Below are positions 35,812 through 44,358 of a stretch of DNA of 64,000 bases, in pieces; position 1 is the stretch's first letter; each line of letters starts with the position of its first letter. The position numbers and the translations under genes were made by a program. Source of the stretch: Pontibacter ummariensis (GTDB taxonomy: Bacteria; Bacteroidota; Bacteroidia; Cytophagales; Hymenobacteraceae); contig NZ_FZOQ01000009.1 in the NCBI RefSeq assembly GCF_900188175.1, positions 146,199-210,198 on the forward strand. The letters are read 5' to 3'. Below the pieces are notes generated by a model. The model had not been told where the DNA came from. It was given only the letters and a program-made list of their open reading frames with translations, and ran no database searches.

Positions 35812-36361
35812 TCATAATATCACCAAGTTCTTTAGTGAACGCTATCCAAACGAGTTCATTACATTCAAACTGATCGAATATAAAGGGAATGTCAGCGTTT
35901 TCGTCTTTTATTTTGAGGAAGAAAGTGAACTTGAAAAGACCTGGAGCAATGTATCAGGTAATGTAGCAGGGCTTTACCAGGCAGAGCTGGCAGAAGATTT
36001 CGATATGTGGAACATTTACATGTTTTACCTATGCAGATCAGAGCTCTCGCTTGCTCTAAAGTATAAGATCGAGAATGACCGATTCTCCAGCAGAAAAATC
36101 GTGTTAGATAACTACGAGGAAGAGATCTCAGACATCGGGATCAACGATATCATCGATGAACATATCACAAATATCGATATCATGTATGACCCGAAAGAGG
36201 CGAAAAAGCTTGCACTTTCTCTTGATACCGGTACCGACAGGATCATCTGGGAGTTGATTAAAGACTTGTCCCTCAAACCCGGAAAAAAATCCTTACACGA
36301 GTCAGAACAGATTCTTTCACAGATAGAACAGAACATTAAAGATGAAGATCAGCAAAGTTGA
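35795..36361 (+). CDS. Small middle component of the ABC-three-component-like system
   Basis: This 188-residue protein begins at ATG 35795 (MLSSHDHNITKFFSERYP), overlapping the protease stop by 17 bases; a longer start at 35756 reads the protease's end and is less likely. It is a compact acidic alpha/beta protein (FITFKLIEYKGNVSVFVFYFEEESELEKTW, then a helical C-terminus IIWELIKDLSLKP). It overlaps the ATPase gene by 20 bases. I recognise no catalytic motif. In ABC-3C systems a small middle component of this size lies between effector and ATPase and is thought to link them; the assignment rests mainly on position. Confidence 0.7.
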   Translation: MLSSHDHNITKFFSERYPNEFITFKLIEYKGNVSVFVFYFEEESELEKTWSNVSGNVAGLYQAELAEDFDMWNIYMFYLCRSELSLALKYKIENDRFSSRKIVLDNYEEEISDIGINDIIDEHITNIDIMYDPKEAKKLALSLDTGTDRIIWELIKDLSLKPGKKSLHESEQILSQIEQNIKDEDQQS

Positions 36362-39300
36362 GATACAAGCATTCAGAGCTTACGACGAATTGAAAGATTG
36401 TACTTTCGACTTTACCTTGCCGAATGGCACAACAGCGGACTTCGTTTCGTTGTACGCACCCAACGGATTTGGAAAAACATCATTTTACGATGCTGTAGAA
36501 TGGGGTATTACCTCCAACATTTATCGCTTTATCAGACAGACTCGGATTAAGAGCTATGCAAGTGATGAAAAGCATCTTAATTATGAGTTGGCAAATAAGA
36601 AGTCTCCGCATTTCATCTTGCGCAATAAAAATAGTCCCGCTGATCGCGAAAGCTTTGTTCGCCTATACTTACTGAACGAGCCTGAGCCGAAATTCCGCTC
36701 CCTGAAAAAAGGAAGGATAGACAGTTCAGATTATCACTTCGACGAAAAGATGACCGAGGATATCAAGTTCCGAGATGTGATCCTTTCGCAGGACAACATT
36801 GATGCTTTTTTGAGGGAGGACGATCCCTGCGAACGCTATGACAAGTTTATGAATCTATTCGGCGATGTTGACTTGAACCGGATATATACAAACGTCCTTT
36901 GCCTAATCAAGGTCAATGAAAATGAGATTGAACAACTTCGCAAACAAGTTGAAAAGCTTGAGCTTGACCTTCCGAAGGATGTGGACAGCCAGGTGCTTGA
37001 AAAGATTAACCTGCGTATCGACGAAATGATCAAACAGGGCGAAGTGATCGAAAAAATAAGACCCGAATTCACTGAAAGAGATTTCCTTGATTTCTCGAAC
37101 ACGATCGCCGAAAGACTGGTCGAGTTACAGAATCATCTGGTAACGGCTAAGGGCGACTTAGACCAAATTTGTGAACAACAACTCAAGAAGGATGAATATG
37201 GCTTACTCAGAAATAAGAAGACAACCGATGAGGCCAGATTGAAAGTTCTGCAGACAGCGCTTAGCAAATTCCAAGAACTTAATAAAGCAAAAAACCGGCT
37301 TGCGCACATCGTGGCCTTACGGAACCAAACCTCTGCAGCTCAAAAGGAAACAGAGGATATATTTCGGCAATTTCCTTTATACCTTTCCAGCATCCAAAGA
37401 ATCACCGAGCAATCCGCTGAAATGGATAGCCAGAAGCATAAGGTATTAGTTGCAGAGAATGAACTCACCATGATCAGCACGCTCCTGACCAATGCCCAAG
37501 CGGAATTGAATGCAATCAACGGTACTTTATTCGATATCAGACAGCGGCAGTCGGACCTGCCTAGCATAGAGCGATCAATAAACGCCTTGACAATTGAGAT
37601 CGAACAGATCAACCTGCAGCTGAAAACGTTCATGCAAGTCATAGACACGAACGAAAAAGAAACTCAGGTGAATACTGAGCAACAGAGGAAAACCTCGACC
37701 ATTTTTGATCTGATATCCAAAAATGATTTTGAAGTTAGGATTAATGTTAGCCCTGAGATTGCACAGCGTTTAACGTTGATTAAAACTTTCGAGGGCGACC
37801 TTAAAGAGTTGAATGCCAATCTGAAAAACATTGAGGGCGAAATCGCTAATCAGACCAATCTCAATAACGAACTCAAGCAACTCATCATTCTTTCCTCTGC
37901 ATTTGTCAACAAAAGCAACGCGGATACTTGCCCGGTCTGCCTGCACCAGTACGGAAGTTATGAGGTGCTTTCTGAACGGGTATTGAAGAACCCCCTGTTT
38001 AATGATCTTCTACAGGAAAAGATAGCAGCAAAAAATAAGTTAAATTCCTCTATATCGGGAAAGGTAAATGGCATTAGCGCAGAGAAAAGGGAGATACTTG
38101 ATTTATTAAGCAGAGAACTTGCTGCGCTGAAAAACATTGCAACCCGCTTAACCCTTCAAAAAGGGCAGTTATTAGCCCAAAAGGAACAGATCAGGACACG
38201 TCTCGCAAATGCAGAGGCGGGGCGCAAAGATCTATTCCTGAAAATCGGCGGCGTCTCAACAACAGAGTATTCTGCATTATTGGTGCAACAGAACGATGAA
38301 CAACAAAAAGCGTCCAAGTTAAAGTCGGACGCAATCACAGAGTTGCAAAAGAAACTGGAAGACCAAAAAACGCTAATCGAGTCTTGGCGGAAGGCCATCC
38401 AGAACATCGAAAACGGTATGCGTACATACCGCCTTACCGAGGAATTCATAAACGTTGATCAGTTCCTTCGTAAAAAAGGTTATACCAATTATGGAACTGA
38501 AGAAATCGCCTCTTTATTAGCCAAGCTGACCAAAGATCTTGAAGACGTCATCGCCGATGAGAAACTGGTTAGTGAAGATATCCAAGGCCTCGCTGAGGAA
38601 CTGAAAAATTATAATGAATTAAAGCTCAATACCGATATAGCAGCATTGGAAGTCCAGCTCCGTCAGAATAGCGAGATCGTCAATGGATTTGAGACTTTCC
38701 TTTCGCGATTCTTGTCGACTGAACCGGAACCGAAGGCCATTAATGAAACTGAAGTGCTCAATAATGCGGAGAACAATGCCAAAGTTAGAGTAGAACGAAT
38801 GCAGGCCTTGATTGAGGAATTAGAAAAGATTGAAGGTTTTAAGAACAACGTGATGCCATTGCTTCGGTACAACGGCGTGCGTGACCAGATCGAAAAGAAG
38901 AGTGAACGGCTGTCATTCTTAACGGAAAAATTGAACGTGCGTCTTTACAGCGAAAAAAATCGGTTAGCAACGATAATCGACGAACAGATCCAATCATTCT
39001 TCTATGAGGATCTCATCAATCAGTTATATCAAAAGATAGATCCGCATCCAAATTACAAGCGAATAAAGTTCAAGTGCGATTTTAACGACAATAAGCCGAA
39101 ATTGAACGTATTCGTCACAGGTTCGGAGGAAGAGCATATTATTCCCAACTTATATTTCAGTACGGCCCAAACTAACATACTTAGCCTAAGTATCTTTTTG
39201 GCAAAAGCACTGAATGCCCGCGACGAAAACGGTGAGCAGATCAATTGTATCTTCATAGACGACCCTATCCAGTCGTTGGACAGTATTAATATTTTGTCCA

Positions 39301-39485
39301 CGATTGATCTTATTCGCAGTCTGGTAGTGAACTTTGGTAAGCAGATCATCCTGTCTACTCACGATGAGAACTTCCATATTCTGCTACAGAAGAAGATTCC
39401 ATCGGGGTTATTTAACTCTAAATTCTTAGAGCTTGAAACTTTTGGAAAAGTAAGGAGTGACATTGTATTTAATAAAGAAGAATAG
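36342..39485 (+). CDS. SMC/Rad50-like ATPase with zinc hook (ABC-3C type)
   Basis: The 1047-residue protein has a split ABC ATPase. Walker A APNGFGKTSF is at residues 39-48. Walker B INCIFIDDPIQSLDSINIL is near 967-985 and the switch histidine region LSTHDENFHIL follows. Between them lie long coiled coils (about 170-520 and 560-880) joined at CPVC (residues 530-533), a zinc-hook-like Cys-x-x-Cys. This is the build of Rad50/SbcC and of the ATPases in ABC-three-component defence systems. The signature motif region FSTAQTNILSLSIFLAKAL is present. It likely senses or loads on foreign DNA and triggers the protease effector. It is the last gene of a tightly overlapping operon. Confidence 0.9.
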   Translation: MKISKVEIQAFRAYDELKDCTFDFTLPNGTTADFVSLYAPNGFGKTSFYDAVEWGITSNIYRFIRQTRIKSYASDEKHLNYELANKKSPHFILRNKNSPADRESFVRLYLLNEPEPKFRSLKKGRIDSSDYHFDEKMTEDIKFRDVILSQDNIDAFLREDDPCERYDKFMNLFGDVDLNRIYTNVLCLIKVNENEIEQLRKQVEKLELDLPKDVDSQVLEKINLRIDEMIKQGEVIEKIRPEFTERDFLDFSNTIAERLVELQNHLVTAKGDLDQICEQQLKKDEYGLLRNKKTTDEARLKVLQTALSKFQELNKAKNRLAHIVALRNQTSAAQKETEDIFRQFPLYLSSIQRITEQSAEMDSQKHKVLVAENELTMISTLLTNAQAELNAINGTLFDIRQRQSDLPSIERSINALTIEIEQINLQLKTFMQVIDTNEKETQVNTEQQRKTSTIFDLISKNDFEVRINVSPEIAQRLTLIKTFEGDLKELNANLKNIEGEIANQTNLNNELKQLIILSSAFVNKSNADTCPVCLHQYGSYEVLSERVLKNPLFNDLLQEKIAAKNKLNSSISGKVNGISAEKREILDLLSRELAALKNIATRLTLQKGQLLAQKEQIRTRLANAEAGRKDLFLKIGGVSTTEYSALLVQQNDEQQKASKLKSDAITELQKKLEDQKTLIESWRKAIQNIENGMRTYRLTEEFINVDQFLRKKGYTNYGTEEIASLLAKLTKDLEDVIADEKLVSEDIQGLAEELKNYNELKLNTDIAALEVQLRQNSEIVNGFETFLSRFLSTEPEPKAINETEVLNNAENNAKVRVERMQALIEELEKIEGFKNNVMPLLRYNGVRDQIEKKSERLSFLTEKLNVRLYSEKNRLATIIDEQIQSFFYEDLINQLYQKIDPHPNYKRIKFKCDFNDNKPKLNVFVTGSEEEHIIPNLYFSTAQTNILSLSIFLAKALNARDENGEQINCIFIDDPIQSLDSINILSTIDLIRSLVVNFGKQIILSTHDENFHILLQKKIPSGLFNSKFLELETFGKVRSDIVFNKEE

Positions 39486-39646
39486 GGATAGACTTATGCC
39501 CTCCTCTCTACTTGAACAAGAGCAAAACTAGTCCTAAAAGTTAGTTATCCAAAAATCAATACCATTATAAAGTTGGTTAGTTAGAAAGCACTATCATAGG
39601 ATCTTTATTTCCGTTTGGGATTGGTAAATTAAAATAAGTAATTACG

Positions 39647-39696
39647 TCACTAAAATCCTTATGGATAAAGTTCGATATTTCACACCTTCGGTCTAC
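39647..39696 (+). repeat. 50-bp repeat, copy A
   Basis: One of three diverged direct copies (with 51054-51103 and 57368-57417). The shared core includes TGGATAA, GTTCGATA, CCTT and GGTCTAC. By eye it matches copy B at about 38 of 50 positions. It lies right after the ATPase operon and directly before a terminator, at the left edge of the A+T-rich cassette. Confidence 0.6.
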
Positions 39697-39700
39697 ACCA

Positions 39701-39735
39701 AAGGCCTTCAGTTAACGCTGAAGGCCTTTTTTCTT
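39701..39735 (+). terminator. Terminator after the ATPase system
   Basis: AAGGCCTTCAG (39701-39711) pairs with CTGAAGGCCTT (39718-39728), followed by a T-run. It probably ends the four-gene operon. The following 394 bases (39736-40129) show no gene I can support. Confidence 0.8.
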
Positions 39736-40129
39736 TTACTTCGGACACTATTCGGACGCTAAAGCTGCGCATATTTGTCGTACGCTCCCCATAAGTAGGC
39801 TGATTAGACCCTCATCGGGAGCTAATGCATCTTTACTTTTCCTTCCATCTTCCAGCGCTACCTGCTCCTACTCTCTTAGTATCCCCTCTAATAAGTGCTT
39901 GAAGATACGCTTTAGAAATAAGGCTGCTCTACTGTATCACCATCTCATCTTATAAATCAAAATACCGGTTTGATTTGTGAGACGGCAATTCGGGGCTTAC
40001 TTTCAATAAATCTTGCATACTGCTTACAAGCATCGATAAAACGGCCTCTTATGAGACAGCATAATTAAGGGGAGGATCCGGTGATAGTGATCTTGATATA
40101 TAGTATATTCGTTAGTCCAGTTCCGGTTA

Positions 40130-41209
40130 TTGGTCAAAAAAGACCATAAGCCGTATGTTTACGCATATCCAGTAGTTGTGCCAAATTTTAATTATAAGAT
40201 GGAAGATAGAAAAAAGTATTTATTGAACTCCTCATTACTGTATGACAGCTTGTTACGACAAACAGATAATAGCTGCATTAGACGTTTTCTTGCATTTAAA
40301 ATAATAACAAATGCAATGTCATATGAAGACCTTTTTAACAATAGAATATTTAATGACTTTAGACAAATTAGGAATGTTTTTCTAGCTCATAAACAAGAGA
40401 ACTCTTTCATTCAGGCATATAGCACATCTGACAGCATAACGGACAATAAAATTCAGGATTTGCTTAAGTTCATGAAAGAAAATCTATCAGATCCTAATAA
40501 CTATCTAACTTTTAATGAGCTTATTGACCAGAGTATAAAGACGGATCTTGAAAATCTGTCAAAACAAATATTAAGCCTATTTCATGAAGAATTTTACGAA
40601 GGGTTTAGGATCAGCAACAACTTCTTATGCACAGGCAATGGACAAATAAAGGAAATGTCATCTAGTGCATTGTCAGGTGTATTTTATAGATATAATAGTT
40701 CAAAGGAGCTGAGTACTCTTGCAAACTACTTTATTTCTAATCTTATTAAAGACCCGAAATTTGAAAATGCTCTTATAAACTTTAAAATTGACTACTTACT
40801 ACATGCTGTAAATATGTATGACTGCATCTATAAGGATACCAAAAATAATCACTCTATTGATGGTCTTCTAGAAGTAATGCAAGAAACAGGGATGGGAGAT
40901 ACTTCTTATCTTGACAATTTAAAGACAGACAGCGGTCATATACAGATTTATAAAAGTATGCGGCAAATTAGAAATAAGCTTGCTGGTCACATGGACACAA
41001 AGAAACCCCTTGCTTACCATTTGCAAAAAGCTAAAGATTTTGACATTTCCATTGCTTATGACTTTGTAAACGAACTTGATAAAGCTGTTTATGATGCAGG
41101 TGAAACACATGTAGCCATTCAAAGCAACTATTTCAATTTTAATCTAAAACTTGATTCACCTGACATTACAGGGATGGAAGATTTTGCTAATCAGAACTAC
41201 TTCGATTGA
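40130..41209 (+). CDS. Protein with two HEPN-like RNxxxxH motifs
   Basis: The 359-residue, all-helical, A+T-rich gene encodes two copies of one motif: RQIRNVFLAH (Arg81, Asn82, His87) and RQIRNKLAGH (Arg281, Asn282, His287), exactly 200 residues apart. Arg-Asn-x4-His fits the R-x4-6-H signature of HEPN domains, which are RNases in many toxin, abortive-infection and CRISPR effectors. Each motif is preceded by a long helix with aromatic residues. The start used is TTG at 40130; an ATG at 40199 (MEDRKKYLL) is a good alternative. Its neighbours are defence genes on the left. I recognise no named family, and no obvious antitoxin is adjacent. Confidence 0.65.
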   Translation: MVKKDHKPYVYAYPVVVPNFNYKMEDRKKYLLNSSLLYDSLLRQTDNSCIRRFLAFKIITNAMSYEDLFNNRIFNDFRQIRNVFLAHKQENSFIQAYSTSDSITDNKIQDLLKFMKENLSDPNNYLTFNELIDQSIKTDLENLSKQILSLFHEEFYEGFRISNNFLCTGNGQIKEMSSSALSGVFYRYNSSKELSTLANYFISNLIKDPKFENALINFKIDYLLHAVNMYDCIYKDTKNNHSIDGLLEVMQETGMGDTSYLDNLKTDSGHIQIYKSMRQIRNKLAGHMDTKKPLAYHLQKAKDFDISIAYDFVNELDKAVYDAGETHVAIQSNYFNFNLKLDSPDITGMEDFANQNYFD

Positions 41210-41478
41210 AAAAATGGCACAACAACAGCTGAAAATTATTGCAGCCCTTTTGGACAGCAACAACAGTCTTATTCTTTGTTGTTGCTGCTTGATCTTTCCC
41301 GTCTCTACTCCCTCTCACTACAATTAATAAAAATATTAAAGTATCCAATATAACATTTTTTAAAAAAATTAGTAAGGCTACTACTATAAAGCATTGCCAA
41401 ATTAAAAGTAAAACTAGTTTTTTCCTACTCGTCAATTATCCTATAATTATAACAAGTTTAGTGATTGAGCTCCTAATT

Positions 41479-42711
41479 ATGATTAATACTCGCGAAGAAC
41501 TTCTTAATGCCCTTGCTGAGGCAGCAGAACTAGAACATGGATTGCTAATCCAATATCTATTCGCTGCCTTTTCCCTAAAACGGCGACCAGATGAAGGAAT
41601 TAGTTTGACACAACAGTTAATGATTGAAGATTGGGAAAAAACCATTCTTTCTGTTGCGCATCAGGAAATGTATCACCTTGCAAATGTTTGTAATTTATTA
41701 TCAGCAATAGGAGGGGCTCCAAGGTTTGAGCGGCCAAATTTTCCACAGCCTTTAAAAAAGTATTATCCCTTCGATTTTCAATTAGAAAAATTCAATGATT
41801 TTACCCTTTATCGCTTCATTATTTTTGAACTTCCTCAAGGCGTCACTCCTCCTCCACCTCCTAAAGAAGTAAACTTAAATGAATCTATAAAAACAACGGC
41901 TGCTTTTGCTCCAGACCCTTTGATTTACAATCATATAGGAGAGCTTTACAATCGTATTGCTGAGGGCTTTAAAGCTATACCAGAAAGCTTACTCTTTATA
42001 GGTTCTCATAATCACCAAGATATTGATCGCTGGACACTTCGACTATCAATGCATGCTGTAACTAACAGAGAAACAGCTCTAAAAGCTATTAAAGAAATTG
42101 TTGAAGAGGGTGAAGGTACAACAAACAATAGGAAAGATTCTCACTACGATAAATTCTTAAAAATAAGAGAAGCGCTCCTAGCGGAGAAGGCCAAAGATCC
42201 TGACTTCGAACCAGCCAGACAAATTGTTATAAACCCACAAACTAGGGAGCATAGAGATATAAACGGTGCAATTACACTCATAACAAACAAAATCTCACGT
42301 AAAGTCGCTGAGTTATTCAATACTACATACTCAACCATGCTGATGATGTTAATCCAGTATTACAGTTATGGGGACGAAAACCAACATCAACGAGAAATGC
42401 TCAGGGATTCGTCCAGAAGACTAATGAGCGCCCTTATCCGCCCATTAGCTGAAATACTAACTGAAATGCCAGTATCAGAATCAGTTGAAGATGGCATGTC
42501 TGGACCTGGATTCGAAATATATGGTCCCCTTGGTTTATTAGGGAAGACCAGTAGCCGCTGGAAAATTTTGCTAGAGCGTATTCAGCACCATATTGAGGAT
42601 GTGGATGACATCCTACAATTTCGGAATGAGCACCCTGTACTTAACCGTATGGGAAAACTGAGAGAGAATCTTGCAGGAACTATGATCAATTTAAAAAGTA
42701 TTACCGCTTAA
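41479..42711 (+). CDS. Ferritin-like protein related to VioB/RebD N-terminal domain
   Basis: The 410-residue protein starts at ATG 41479 (MINTREELLNALAEAAELEHGLLIQYLFAAFSLK), the usual opening of this family; a GTG 18 bases earlier is less likely. The first half is a ferritin-like four-helix bundle with metal-ligand candidates Glu in AELEHGLLIQY, Glu/His in SVAHQEMYHLANVCNLL and further Glu/His in helices three and four. In violacein and rebeccamycin pathways a related region belongs to the iminophenyl-pyruvate dimer synthase, which couples oxidised tryptophan units. Here it stands free and is followed after 3 bases by an unknown partner. It is convergent to the phenoloxidase cluster. Confidence 0.8.
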   Translation: MINTREELLNALAEAAELEHGLLIQYLFAAFSLKRRPDEGISLTQQLMIEDWEKTILSVAHQEMYHLANVCNLLSAIGGAPRFERPNFPQPLKKYYPFDFQLEKFNDFTLYRFIIFELPQGVTPPPPPKEVNLNESIKTTAAFAPDPLIYNHIGELYNRIAEGFKAIPESLLFIGSHNHQDIDRWTLRLSMHAVTNRETALKAIKEIVEEGEGTTNNRKDSHYDKFLKIREALLAEKAKDPDFEPARQIVINPQTREHRDINGAITLITNKISRKVAELFNTTYSTMLMMLIQYYSYGDENQHQREMLRDSSRRLMSALIRPLAEILTEMPVSESVEDGMSGPGFEIYGPLGLLGKTSSRWKILLERIQHHIEDVDDILQFRNEHPVLNRMGKLRENLAGTMINLKSITA

Positions 42712-42714
42712 ACA

Positions 42715-43497
42715 ATGATAGAAATTCATTTTTCTGGTTGGTTTCAGTGCAGACTGGCAACAGATCCTGATCCTGCGGATGAAACAAGAGGGATTAGTGG
42801 AATGATAAAGGTATATCCAGGTGAACCAGATCTCGATCGGATTATTCGCTTTCACCCTCCTGTACTGCAGAGAAGTCATTGTCCTGAAATTGGAGTTTTT
42901 GTTCAACAGGTTGTAAAAAATGGAGAAAAAATAACTAATCATCATCTTATAGGTGCCAAAGTAAATTTGGCGGGAGATCCTATCTTCAAGGGCGACAATG
43001 GCATCGTGGCTGAAGATGGCAAGGAACCAATCGTACCTTTTATTCTCGAAATAACCAAAAACAGATTGCATATCAGCCGCACATGCCCTCATGAGTCTTT
43101 ATATACAGATTTTCCATTTAAAGGATTACAGGCAAAAGAATTTAATGCGGACCCGCAGTTCATAAGAGAAGCGACCGGGGTCTTAGAGCCTACAGAATAT
43201 TTCGCTGATCGGGCGAGATTGTTGTCCGAAGATTTGACATCTACTTTAAATCCCTTAGACTATGAAATTATAAAACGACGGGTAAGTTTTTTAAATTCAA
43301 AGAATGCATACGCATTCTTTGATGCATACATGAGTTATCAAGTTGAACTTAGTAGTGTCGCTGAAATCAAAGATCCAACCGGCGAACTAGATCAAGCTAT
43401 TGATCCCAAAATAAGTTGGACTGTTTACCTCAAATTTTGTGCTTGGGATCCTGATGCTTTAACTGGTTATGTGACCGGTAAATTAGATGTACTTTAG
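42715..43497 (+). CDS. Unknown partner of the ferritin-like protein
   Basis: The 260-residue protein starts 3 bases after the ferritin-like gene's stop, so they are co-transcribed and probably act together. It opens with a beta-rich stretch (MIEIHFSGWFQCRLATDPDPADETRGISGMIKVYPGEPDLDRIIRFH). It then has conserved-looking His and Cys (RTCPHESLYTDFPFKGL) and a C-terminal alpha/beta part ending in WTVYLKFCAWDPDALTGYVTGKL. There is no signal peptide or membrane segment. I recall similar proteins next to VioB-like genes but know no activity. It may be a structural or substrate-binding subunit. Confidence 0.65.
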   Translation: MIEIHFSGWFQCRLATDPDPADETRGISGMIKVYPGEPDLDRIIRFHPPVLQRSHCPEIGVFVQQVVKNGEKITNHHLIGAKVNLAGDPIFKGDNGIVAEDGKEPIVPFILEITKNRLHISRTCPHESLYTDFPFKGLQAKEFNADPQFIREATGVLEPTEYFADRARLLSEDLTSTLNPLDYEIIKRRVSFLNSKNAYAFFDAYMSYQVELSSVAEIKDPTGELDQAIDPKISWTVYLKFCAWDPDALTGYVTGKLDVL

Positions 43498-43695
43498 CAC
43501 TAATTTGCACAGAAGCCACCTCTATTCAGAAGCTAATAGAAAACAGAATCTGTGGATCACAAAACGATACCTGAGGAGTTATAACTAACAAAATAGACAC
43601 TTTTATGGCAGTCATTAGGTTTAATCATGTAAGTACTCATACTATAAAGCAAATCTTCCCGCTTATGTTTAAGATGAACTAAAGCTATACACTTC

Positions 43696-44358
43696 TCAAA
43701 CAATCTCTCTGATTTTGCCCCGGCTTTTACGAGAAGCTAATCCTCGTTTAACATATAAAGGCAAGAGCCTAACATTTAAAATGGATGCTACTATAAGAAG
43801 TAGCAAACCTATGGCTATCAACATAACGGAATTAATAAAAAATTTGCCCAGTAACAACGCTAAACAACCAGGAATTATAAAATAAATGGGTAAATAGTTT
43901 TTGGATTTGTGTGCCCTGTAAAAGAACAGCCCAAACAGAACGATCTGCATGAAAATAGAAAAATAAACTATCCATTTAAAATAAGGAACTGCTTCAAGTC
44001 CTGCAATTCCTAAAACGCCAATGTACGCAGCAAAACAAAACGGACATTTAGGAAACAAGGCAATTACACATGCCATAAACACAGATGATGTTATTTTAGG
44101 TGCCTTCCTAAACTTTGGATATTTATGATAGCTTACAATTCGCTCCGCTAGTTCTTCATCTGAGATTCCTGGTGAGTTATTTATAGAACAAATAATATGT
44201 TCATTAACGGTAATAATTCCACCTCCGACTCTGCTCATTGATTGCTCTTGCCAGCAGGGTAAAACCTTTATTCGGGTAAGTGCATTTCTTAGTACTAATC
44301 TTAATTCATTACAAGCTGCACTGTCTGACCAAATCAAGTTAACTTTGTATTCCATCAT
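43696..44358 (-). CDS. Membrane protein with CPxC motif, last gene of the phenoloxidase operon
   Basis: The 220-residue protein has a soluble N-terminal part (residues 1-85, VNLIWSDSAACNELRLVLRNAL). Four hydrophobic segments follow (about 90-115, 128-150, 157-178, 180-200). The first membrane segment contains ALFPKCPFCFAAYIGVLG, a Cys-Pro-x-Cys pair found in MerC-like and other thiol-metal membrane proteins. It overlaps the phenoloxidase gene by 20 bases, so it is translationally coupled to it. Moving or buffering copper for the enzyme is an attractive role but pure inference. Confidence 0.7.
   Translation of the reverse strand: MMEYKVNLIWSDSAACNELRLVLRNALTRIKVLPCWQEQSMSRVGGGIITVNEHIICSINNSPGISDEELAERIVSYHKYPKFRKAPKITSSVFMACVIALFPKCPFCFAAYIGVLGIAGLEAVPYFKWIVYFSIFMQIVLFGLFFYRAHKSKNYLPIYFIIPGCLALLLGKFFINSVMLIAIGLLLLIVASILNVRLLPLYVKRGLASRKSRGKIREIV

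Noticed and set aside
41187..41435. Minus-strand frame encoding a hydrophobic 82-residue peptide
   Set aside because: It overlaps the end of the HEPN-like gene, lies in A+T-rich intergenic DNA where hydrophobic codons arise by chance, and ends in a low-complexity polar tail. Weakly possible as a small membrane protein.
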